Shown: positions 54,581 through 63,800 of the stretch, one piece after another
How positions within the stretch are numbered: position 1 is the stretch's first letter
Layout: each line of letters begins with the position of its first letter
NCBI RefSeq assembly: GCF_014023275.1
Contig: NZ_CP054697.1
Span: forward strand, 124,001-188,000
Direction of reading: 5' to 3'
From: Nostoc edaphicum CCNP1411
GTDB taxonomy: Bacteria > Cyanobacteriota > Cyanobacteriia > Cyanobacteriales > Nostocaceae
DNA length: 64,000 nt
Made by a program: the position numbers and the translations under genes
The notes under the pieces: generated by a model
Seen by the model: the letters and a program-made list of their open reading frames with translations, nothing else
The model's database searches: none
What the model was told of the DNA's origin: nothing

Positions 54581-55050
54581 GGGAACAGGGAACAGGGAAC
54601 AGAGAATAGAAAAAATTAGTAATAAATGAAGGCTTTATATGTCAGAAATTAATGATTTTAAAGACTTAAAGATTTGGCAAAAAGGGATAGATATAGCTGA
54701 GAAATGCTATTTTTTGACCAAACTCTTTCCTAAAGATGAGTTGTATGGAATGGTACAACAAATCAGAAGGTCTGCGGCATCTATTCCAGCTAACATAGCA
54801 GAAGGCTATGGAAGAAGATCAACGGCTGAGTATATAAGATTTCTTAACATTGCCCAAGGTTCACTTAACGAATTAGAAACACATATTATTTTATCTCAGA
54901 GAGTAGGATTATGTAGCCAAACTGACATAGAATCAATTATCCTTTTACTACGAGAAGAGAGCCGGATGATTATTGCTCTTATTAAAAAGCTACAACAATA
55001 AATTCTGTTCCCTGTTCCCTGTTCCCTGTTCCCTGTTCCCTGTTCTCTGG
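54581..55050. repeat. Inverted pair of tandem heptamer arrays enclosing a second S23 gene
   Basis: The left arm (54581-54610) is GGGAACA repeated, the right arm (55005-55050) is TGTTCCC repeated six times. Between them lies only the four-helix-bundle gene. It has the same architecture as 12423-12904 but a different repeat sequence. Confidence 0.75.
54639..55001 (+). CDS. Four-helix-bundle protein, second S23-family copy
   Basis: A 120-residue all-alpha protein: DFKDLKIWQKGIDIAEKCYF, FPKDELYGMVQQIRRSAASI, PANIAEGYGRRSTAEYIRFL and LNELETHIILSQRVGL. It is of the same family as 12462 but clearly diverged, so the copies are not a recent duplication. GAAGG is spaced 6 bases from the ATG. It sits within the conjugation operon, between the coupling protein and the next gene. 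Confidence 0.8.
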   Translation: MSEINDFKDLKIWQKGIDIAEKCYFLTKLFPKDELYGMVQQIRRSAASIPANIAEGYGRRSTAEYIRFLNIAQGSLNELETHIILSQRVGLCSQTDIESIILLLREESRMIIALIKKLQQ

Positions 55051-55059
55051 ATAAAATTC

Positions 55060-55476
55060 ATGTCATCAAGTAAGTTTTACCCGTTCTCTGATTATGATAG
55101 AAAACAAATTGCAAAACTCCCTCCTGATATAGCAGCCCTCGCAGATAAATATCCAAGCGAAATTTTAAACACTGCTGATAGTTGGGATAACTTGCCTTTT
55201 GATGCTAACTATCTTCCTGAGTGCCTTGAAGTCTATAGTAGCGATGCAGATGATGCCAACATTTTTGTGTTAAATGGTGTCCTGAAAGATTATGTCCCAT
55301 CTCGCGCTGAAAAAAATACATCATCGATAACAGTGATGATCGATGGAGAATTTGCTTACATTGAAGTTGAAGGAAGACAGGTTCTTAATAAACTCGGTGG
55401 GATAGTTTTGCCAGAAGTAGCGATTAATCCTGAACTGTTAATACAGTCAATTCTCAAAGGCGAAAATAATGATTGA
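55060..55476 (+). CDS. Conjugation-region protein of unknown function
   Basis: The ATG at 55060 gives 138 residues; an upstream in-frame extension is made of the heptamer repeat and is not protein-like. The sequence MSSSKFYPFSDYDRKQIAKL, an acidic centre (YSSDADDANIFVLNG) and a short C-terminal helix are seen. It overlaps the following coiled-coil gene by 8 bases. Function unknown. Confidence 0.6.
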   Translation: MSSSKFYPFSDYDRKQIAKLPPDIAALADKYPSEILNTADSWDNLPFDANYLPECLEVYSSDADDANIFVLNGVLKDYVPSRAEKNTSSITVMIDGEFAYIEVEGRQVLNKLGGIVLPEVAINPELLIQSILKGENND

Positions 55477-56716
55477 TGATGGTGAAGCGAAAGAAATTAA
55501 GCGAGATTATTTAGACATTTTAGAATCTCTCCTCAAACTCATCCATGCGAAAGCTAAAGAAAAAGGATTAGATCCCAGCAAGGATGTTTCTATTTACTCT
55601 AGCTCTAGCAAAGTTTATCAAGGAACATTGGGAGAATCTCCCTCGAAAAACTTATTAACACCAACGATAGTAGAGAACTTAAAAAAAGCTCTGTCTGACC
55701 CGAAAAATTCTCAAGGTGCAATTTCTATTAAAATTGGCAATGAAAAAGTATTCCATATTAAAAATGGAGAAGTACTGACTGACAAATTAGGTTTAGCTCC
55801 CCCATCACCGAAAAATAAAGTTGTAAGTAATGAGCGAATCTACAGTGTAGAAGCTTTACAAAAACAAGTGGCTGTTTTGCAATCTAAACTAGAGTCGCAA
55901 CAAAAACTTGTTGACAGTCTCAAAAAAAATGAACAAACATCTGAATCCTTGTCAGAACTGGCTGCTCAAGTTAGCGAAATGGGCAAGTCTTTAGAAAAGC
56001 AACAACAGTTGATTGAGAACACCCAAAAAGCTTTGTCCCAAGTAAATGAACGGTTTTTACCACAAGTTCAAAATACTAAACTCCAAAACTGGGTTGGGTC
56101 AGTTGAACGTCAGGTAAAGAAAACGGCTAAAAATGTATTTGAGCAGATTAAAGATGCGCTGACCCCTGAAGTCACCAAGCTTAGAAAAGAAATTGCACAG
56201 ATGAAAGCTCACATAGAGCAACAAGTTACTAACCGACTAGATGAAGTCAGAGAAAACACAGATAATGTCAGGGATGAATTCAATCAACAAATTGGGAATT
56301 TAACTCAAGAGTTACGTACACAGGTAGACGGTGTTAAAAACACTGTTGATCAAAGCCTTATGGGTGTCAAGTCAGCTATTGACAATACTCGAACTGAACT
56401 ACGAGATGCTGTTAAGGATGTTAAAGGTAAAGTAGTTGAAGAAAGCGTTAAAGCACTGCTAAATATCTTGGGCACAAATAACCCCGATGGTTCCAAGAGT
56501 TTCAAAAGTACAACTTTTGATTTTGAACGTCTTGGCGAGAATGTAATCGTTCGTGCCAAAAACGGCGAGCCTGTTCTCACTGACGGAGTTTTATCACCTA
56601 ACGTAAGTGACCAACAGTTACAGGCACTTGATAAGGTTCAATCTGTTGTTAATATGCATCATCAAATTCAGCAGGATTCTCAACAAGAATCACAATTTAG
56701 AAATATGCACAGATAA
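55469..56716 (+). CDS. Long coiled-coil protein of the conjugation region
   Basis: A 415-residue protein. The first 130 residues are globular (ESLLKLIHAKAKEKGLDPSK). Residues about 130-200 and 225-330 form coiled coil (EALQKQVAVLQSKLESQQ; AQMKAHIEQQVTNRLDEVRE). The last 70 are mixed (FKSTTFDFERLGENVIVRAK). No signal peptide or membrane helix is seen. It could scaffold or cap the relaxosome; this is inference from position. Confidence 0.6.
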   Translation: MIDDGEAKEIKRDYLDILESLLKLIHAKAKEKGLDPSKDVSIYSSSSKVYQGTLGESPSKNLLTPTIVENLKKALSDPKNSQGAISIKIGNEKVFHIKNGEVLTDKLGLAPPSPKNKVVSNERIYSVEALQKQVAVLQSKLESQQKLVDSLKKNEQTSESLSELAAQVSEMGKSLEKQQQLIENTQKALSQVNERFLPQVQNTKLQNWVGSVERQVKKTAKNVFEQIKDALTPEVTKLRKEIAQMKAHIEQQVTNRLDEVRENTDNVRDEFNQQIGNLTQELRTQVDGVKNTVDQSLMGVKSAIDNTRTELRDAVKDVKGKVVEESVKALLNILGTNNPDGSKSFKSTTFDFERLGENVIVRAKNGEPVLTDGVLSPNVSDQQLQALDKVQSVVNMHHQIQQDSQQESQFRNMHR

Positions 56717-56737
56717 GCCCGCATTTCTCACAAGCTT

Positions 56738-56824
56738 GAGGGGAAGGATGCTTGAGGGGCAGAGGGGCAGAGGGGTAGAGGGAAAAGAACAAGGCACGTT
56801 GAACTCTCCCCTGCCCCCCTGTTC
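56738..56824. repeat. Inverted short tandem repeats
   Basis: Left arm (56738-56783) of GAGGGGCA units and right arm (56804-56824) CTCCCCTGCCCCCCTGTTCC, about 20 bases apart. It lies between the coiled-coil and nuclease genes. Confidence 0.6.
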
Positions 56825-56847
56825 CATGATCAAAGGGAAGCGTGAAA

Positions 56848-57612
56848 ATGATACTAATTGTTTGCTTGTTGTTTGCACTGGGTGGGATAATTTTTCTAAG
56901 TTGGCTGTTTGTTTTTTTTCCACCTTCAAGTCCAGAACCAAAGTATCGCTCCCAAGATTTTAAACCTGACCAATTACCAGCCAAGAGTACAAAAGCGTCG
57001 TCAATTTCACCTCAAAATTTTGTACGACAAAGCCCAGCACCAACGCAAAAGGCTCTCTTAGCTAAAAATTTTAAAAAGCAGTTACCACTAAGCAAAGCAA
57101 CAACGCGAAGGGTTAGATTAGCTAAAAAGCTTAAAAAGCAGGCAAATATTCAGTACGCCTCTCAAGTGCTGCAACGGCTTTGGAGCAAAACTCCCATCGT
57201 TAAATTACCAGTAGTAATCGCCACACTGCGTAGGATATCACCTTACGTTTTTGAAGAGTTGGTACTTACTTGCTGCCTTGAACAGGGCTGGCAAATCCAA
57301 CGCAACTTTCGGTACACTGGTGACGGCGGTATAGACGGTCGCGTATTAATTTTGGGAAAGCTCTATGTAATCCAGGTTAAACGCTACACTAATCACATTA
57401 ATGCAGAACACATCAAAGATTTTCTGTCTTGTATTGAGCATGAAAGAGCCAGTGGTGGATTCTTCGTGCATACTGGCATAACTGGACAGTTGTCAAAACA
57501 GTTGATTCGTCGCTCCAATAAAATAATCTTAGTAAGCGGTCAGAAACTAGTAAATTTTGTCTTAAATAAGCAGTTAAAAATAGTGGGAATAACAATAAGT
57601 GGTAAGTCTTAA
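56848..57612 (+). CDS. Membrane-anchored Mrr-type nuclease-like protein
   Basis: The ATG at 56848 is favoured by AAAGGGAAG 7 bases upstream; it gives 254 residues. An N-terminal membrane helix (LIVCLLFALGGIIFLSWLFV) and a basic linker precede a PD-(D/E)XK domain of the Mrr-cat type (about 135-225): FEELVLTCCLEQGWQIQ, YTGDGGIDGRV and VIQVKRY, with Asp and Gln-x-Lys as catalytic residues. Mrr enzymes restrict modified DNA. A membrane-bound version beside a conjugation system might process incoming DNA or defend the host; this is inference. Confidence 0.7.
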   Translation: MILIVCLLFALGGIIFLSWLFVFFPPSSPEPKYRSQDFKPDQLPAKSTKASSISPQNFVRQSPAPTQKALLAKNFKKQLPLSKATTRRVRLAKKLKKQANIQYASQVLQRLWSKTPIVKLPVVIATLRRISPYVFEELVLTCCLEQGWQIQRNFRYTGDGGIDGRVLILGKLYVIQVKRYTNHINAEHIKDFLSCIEHERASGGFFVHTGITGQLSKQLIRRSNKIILVSGQKLVNFVLNKQLKIVGITISGKS

Positions 57613-57633
57613 TTTTCATTTCCAATTGATAGA

Positions 57634-57864
57634 AGAAAGGCAGGAGGCAGAGGGCAGAGGGCAGAAGGAAGAAGGAAGAAAAGGTACAAACCTCGCCCCT
57701 TGTTGGCGAAAAAGTAGGAATACTCTTTTCGTTAGCGAAGCGGCACGAAGTGCGATGCACAGCACAAAAAAAGATGTGTCCGTAGCACTTACCTCTTCCC
57801 TTCATGGGAGAGGTGTTCCTTCTGCCTTCTGCCTCCTGCCTTCTGCCTTGCCGCCTTTGGCGGC
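57634..57864. repeat. Inverted tandem repeats with central palindromic repeat
   Basis: Left arm (57634-57683) of AGGAGGCAGAGGGCAGA units, right arm (57816-57850) of CCTTCTGCCTCCTGCC units. The centre has a dispersed repeat (57730-57760). A GCCGCC-TTT-GGCGGC hairpin (57850-57864) ends the element, just beyond the relaxase stop, where it may help terminate transcription. Confidence 0.65.
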
Positions 57865-57872
57865 TTGATTAG

Positions 57873-60800
57873 TTAGCGCCGAAACCGGATCTGCTCCCCG
57901 TTGTCATCTGACTGTTGAGGATTTATTTTCAATCTCTTCAGAATCAATGGTTTGTCATCTCTAATCAGTTGCCTAACGATGTTCATTTTTTCCTCAAAAG
58001 TCAATACTTTTGCATCAGTTGTAACACTCGTAAATAACTCGCTGACCTTTGCTCCTGTTACCTTTTCACCTTTGACATATTTTCCTACTTCCATAACTAC
58101 TTCTGCCAATCTTTCAATATCTAAACCCTGAATCATCTGTTTGAGATGCAACTTTAATTCTGCTAGTAATGTTTTAGCTAAGGTTGACTCAGTAGCTGAT
58201 TGCTCAACAGAGTTAGAGGTGGATAAAATAGCTCTCTTCTTTACATGAGATTGCAACTCAGTTGTCAATGCTGTTTCAAAGTCATTGAATGTAGTCTTAG
58301 ATGCAACAAGTTGTTGATGAGACTGAGAAAGTTGTTCTGTCAATCCTAATACTGCTTGGGCTAAAGCAGACTCGATAGCTGATTGCTCAATATAATCAGA
58401 GATTGACAGAATGGCTTTGTTTTGTGCATGAGATTGCAACTCAGCCGTAACTGCTTCATCAAAGTCATTGAATGTAGTCTTAGATGCAAGAAGTTGTTGA
58501 TGAGATTGAGAAAGTTGTTCTGTTAATCCTAATATTGTTTGGGTCAAAGCAGACTCGATAGCTGATTGTTCAATATAATCAGAGATTGACAGAATTGCTT
58601 TGTTTTGTGCATGAGATTGCAACTCTTGAATCAAGGCTGTTTCAAAGTCATTGAATGTAGTCTTAGATGCAACAAGTTGTTGATGAGATTGAGAAAGTTG
58701 TTCTGTTAGCCCTAATATTGTTTGGGTTAAAGCAGACTCGACAGTTGATTGCTCAATATAATCAGAGATTGACAGAATGGCTTTGTTTTGTGCATGAGAT
58801 TGCAACTCAGCCGTAACTGCTTCATCAAAGTCATTGAATGTAGTCTTAGATGCAAGAAGTTGTTGATGAGATTGAGAAAGTTGTTCTGTTAATCCTAATA
58901 TTGTTTGGGTCAAAGCAGACTCGATAGCTGATTGTTCAATATAATCAGAGATTGACAGAATTGCTTTGTTTTGTGCATGAGATTGCAACTCTTGAATCAA
59001 GGCTGTTTCAAAGTCATTGAATGTAGTCTTAGATGCAACAAGTTGTTGATGAGATTGAGAAAGTTGTTCTGTTAGCCCTAATATTGTTTGGGTTAAAGCA
59101 GACTCGACAGTTGATTGCTCAATATAATCAGAGATTGACAGAATGGCTTTGTTTTGTGCATGAGATTGCAACTCAGCCGTAACTGCTTCATCAAAGTCAT
59201 TGAATGTAGTCTTAGATGCAAGAAGTTGTTGATGAGATTGAGAAAGTTGTTCTGTTAATCCTAATATTGTTTGGGTCAAAGCAGACTCGATAGCTGATTG
59301 TTCAATATAATCAGAGATTGACAGAATTGCTTTGTTTTGTGCATGAGATTGCAACTCTTGAATCAAGGCTGTTTCAAAGTCATTGAATGTAGTCTTAGAT
59401 GCAACAAGTTGTTGATGAGATTGAGAAAGTTGTTCTGTTAGCCCTAATATTGTTTGGGTTAAAGCAGACTCGATAGCTGATTGCTCAATATAATCAGAGA
59501 TTGTATTTAAGAGTTGTCTGGTGGCTGGTTGTGAAGAATGGACATAATTTGTTTCTCTATTAAAAATTGTTGAATCTTGTCCGTTAATTTGTCTTGAGAG
59601 TTTCTCTGTTCGTTGACCTCGAAGCCCATCATCTGTAGAGCTTTGGTTAATTCCTGCAATATCGTCTCCATGCTCGAAGACTTTTTCGAGTTCAGCATCT
59701 CGGTTAATTGCTGCAAGAAATTCGCGTGACTCGCACTCATCTCGGTTAGTTTCTCGGTTTGACTCGTTTCTAATAACTTGATTAGCTCGCTCATCTGCTG
59801 GCTGTTGGTTTGTAACTGCTCGATTCTCTGGGTCAATTGCTCTATCTTCTCGGTTAGCAACTGTATCTGTGTTGGGTTGTTGTCGTTGGTTAAAGTCATG
59901 GGTTTGTACCTGTGGTTTATTTTGTAAAAGATAGGGAACAGGTAATGGGGAACAGGCAACAGTTTTTTCTATTTCCTCTTCCCTGTGTGTTGGTAAGAGA
60001 TCCAATTTGTCATTCCCTGTTGCCCGTTCCCTGTTGCCTGTTCCCTCAAGTTGTATAGAACGTTGTTCTGGTGTCAGATGAGGCGGTGATGGAAAAGCCG
60101 CATTCAAGAAGCGTTGATTGTGCTGTTGCCAGTCTCTTAAACGCTTTGCTTCATGGCTCAATTTCTCGTAAGCTAGTGGCCCACTTGCGACTATGAAATC
60201 ATCAACACCTTTAGAAGGCCCTGGCAAGCTGACAACTTTTACTCTTGCTCCAGCTTCTTGTAACAATCTTCCAGTCACGGAAATATCTCGTTCGATATGG
60301 AGCTTAGTTTCGGGCTTGGTTTCGTAGTCAAAGCAGAACTTGAAAACTCTCCCTTGTGTGGCGAAAACGGCTAACTCTTCATGAAGATAGGACTTACCGA
60401 TTTTTTTGCCAAACTCGTCTTTTGGAGAGCGATATCCTGCTGAAATTCCAGGTAGCCCAATGGTAGCGTGACCCTGACTCAACAGGCTGGCCGCTTTTTT
60501 GGCTCCCTCTGCGATCGCACACGGTAAATTATATTTCCATACACAGTACCAAAATCCCGATTTGCGCTCCTGCTGGGTGGGATTAACTTTATGTTTGGAG
60601 TAAATGCGTTCGGCAATATCTTCAGAGACATTGAGCAAGAATATACTTAATTCAACCTTTGGGGGATGCTCATATTTAATGAATTTCCCTTCAATTATCT
60701 GGTTCTCCTCATCTTTTTTGGGTCTAGGTGTGTTCGGCTTGTAACATCCCCATCTTTTAATTGCAGGTTTATCACCTGGTGTTAAATCAGCAAATGAACG

Positions 60801-63800
60801 CGCATCAACTCCAGCATCACACCACCAACCACCAGCATCAAGGTGAGAATAGGCTTTGATTAACCCTTCACTAAGTCGCCCCGTATTTGTACGATTAAGT
60901 TTTTCGCTAACCATCAGCCTTTCCCAAGCCTCATGCTCACCACCTGCATAGTTGAACTGAAGGCTTTCAAAGTTTAGCGCTGCAATTTCTGGGTGAATGG
61001 CACTTGATTCAAACTCTTGCCAGTGTTTTGATTCAATAAAATTAGGTACTTCTTCTTGCTTTTGAGGTATCCAAAATGCTTCTGTTGGGGCAGCAGTCTT
61101 TAATACTGGTTTTTCAAAAACAGGAGACTTTCTATCATCTCTATGTTTCTCTTTGGGAGTGGGTTTGGCTACAGTTTCTAAACTCGTCGTAACTAATGGA
61201 ACTGGCCGACTAACTGCCAAGGAGACTTGTTCTGTGATTGTTGGTTGAGCTTTCAGTACAGGCTCTGCTATTGCTACTTCAAGTTTTACTATTGGCTCAT
61301 TAGCTCTTGGACTGACCGAGGCAGTTTTCGCCTGAATTCGTTCCGCTTTTAAGGAATTCATCAGCAATTCTAAGGCGTTATCTTTGGCTTTAGACTCTTG
61401 CGCCAGTTCCAGCAATTCTGATTTGTCTTTAGTATAAAGTTTGACGTTATGCCTAGCTCGACTAATCGCCACATAAAAACTTTCTTGCCCAATGGTGTGA
61501 TCTGCCGCAATCAAGGCTAGGTCAGTGGTTTTACCTTGGCTACTATAGATTGTGCTGACAAGGGCATAGTCCAGGTTTTGCGCCTGTTTTAGGTTAATAG
61601 TTTCAGTTCGATTGCTATCTAAATACTGAATTTGGGCGGAATCTCCCTCAATCGCCGTGACTATAAACTCTTGACCATTGCGCCTTTGTAACTGTCGGTC
61701 ATTTTTCTTCCATTGCAAGCGATCGCCTACAGCAATCTCAATTTCATCACGCTGGTAAACAGCTTTGTCAAAATTGGTATCTACTTCTAAACGTGTCCCA
61801 GCAGAGGTTTTTAATATTAGCCGATCAAGCTCCTTACTGAGTACTTCATAGACCTTGCCTTTCTCTAAACCCCGGCGCTTGTAGTTGCGCGTCGGCATTA
61901 CCACATCACCCAGTTCAAAGTTATGAGTGTAGCGCATCTGGACTCTTGTAAGATTTTTTGCTTGCAACTGGGTAATGTTTGCAGTTGCCCCTAAACTTCC
62001 CTCAATTTTTAGCTTGCCTCGGATTGCCTGCGTAAGTGCCAACTTCTCTACATTTGTGCCAGCGAGTACTAAAGTTCGCGCTCGTTGCTCTTTCCCTAAT
62101 CCTATATAGTCAGCAGCAATTATATCTAGCTTCGTATCAGCTGATACTTCCTGAATACTACCAATTGTATCTAATTGCTTAAATCCCGCTTCTACTCTCC
62201 CGTCTGCAATTAGGTCTACTGCAATTTTCAGATCCAGGTTACGCTGCCTATTTGATTGGTTTAAGTGCGCGGTCTTGATGCCAGCTTGTTGCAAGGATTT
62301 GAATGGGTTTCCAGCTTCTACTGCCGATAATTGCTTGGTATCGCCAACTAGTAATAGTCTTGCTCCCTCAAGGGTAGCTCTCTCTAACAGGGCATGAGCA
62401 TCTTTGGCACTAAGTAAACCTGCCTCATCTACAACCCAAATCTGATTTGATTCAATTAGGGGTGCTGGCTCAGACACCAATAAACTGGCTACAGTCTCAG
62501 AATGTATGCCTAGTTCCTCACTCAGTACCTTTGCTGCCATTGATGAAGGGGCAAAAGCTTTGATTGTATAGCCCTGGGCGAATGCGATCGCGTTTAATTC
62601 TTTGAGGGCAAAAGTCTTACCAGCACCAGCTACCCCTTGCCACGCAATGAATTGGTCTGTCGTCGTTGCAGCTAGACTAACTGCCTGCCTCTGCCCAAGG
62701 TTTAGTGAGGTTTTATCCAACTGACTTTCAATTACTGGAGTTGAGCAGATAGGGTTTACTTTACTTTGTCCCGACTGCATTAATTCAATAGTAGCCAGTT
62801 CTCGCTTTACTGCTGCCCATGTTGTGTATTGCATCTGCACGTAAGGCAGAACAATTAACTCCTGATGTTGCTTGATCAATGGCTCAATTGCAGTCACATC
62901 AGTGAAGAGGCTTTCAGAAAGGATGAATTTCTCCAAATCCTCCTGCTTAAAAGCGACATTCCTCTCACTACAATGAGCAATTGCATTATCGAGTGCATCT
63001 TCTAGAGTTTGTTGTGAAAGAGAATCTTGTACAAAACTATTTGGCTCAACAGGAAGAGAGAAATTGATGCCCAGTGCCGCAGCTTCTTCATTCCACAGTG
63101 ATTTGAGTTCCGATTCTGTTACCTTTTGCTTGCACTGCCGAGTATTATCCCAGATTTTTTCGCGTTCTGCCCATGTAGTTGATGCACCCGCCGCAATAAT
63201 TTGCTGCCGCCGTTTTGAAAACGCCTCTAAGTCTTGTTCCTTGAACCCCTTGATCTCAAATTGTCCATGTTGACGTGGCTCGACCTCATACCCCAACTTG
63301 ATTACTTCTGTTGCCAGATAACTTTGGTATGCCATACCCAGGAATTTCTTGTTGGCGAATATCTCATTATTGACCAAGCTCATCCACTTACCGTCTGCCT
63401 GGGTTGTGTTCATGACTAAGCAGTGGGTATGGAGATGGGGGTCTAAGGAGCGACTCTCGATGTGGTCAAACTCTGCAACCACCAAGTTAGCTGTGTTTAC
63501 CCTGTGACGAGAATCTCCTTGTGTCACTCTAGTTATTGCGTAACGTTGTTCCATCAACGTTAATACTTTTGTTAATGCCTGATGATGCGCGGCAATTAAT
63601 CTTTCATCTCCACCTACCAACGCCATTAGGCTCACACTCTTGGGGGTAGAGAATGTACAGTCTAACGCTGCTCTGCGTTGGTCGGGCTTTAGTACTCTGG
63701 CATTAAGTTGCTCACGACCATTAGGCGAAAGCCCAGAGATGACATTTTTAAACGCTTGCTGATTTTCAACTGCTCCTGATAAACCAAGCTTCTCTGCACC

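Noticed and set aside
54973..55059. N-terminal extension of the gene at 55060
   Set aside because: The extra residues (SLFPVPCSLFPVL) are the heptamer repeat translated; ATG 55060 is the sensible start.
58205..59485. Regular 183-bp repeats as a CRISPR array
   Set aside because: The units have no spacers, are coding in one frame throughout and are too long; they are protein repeats.
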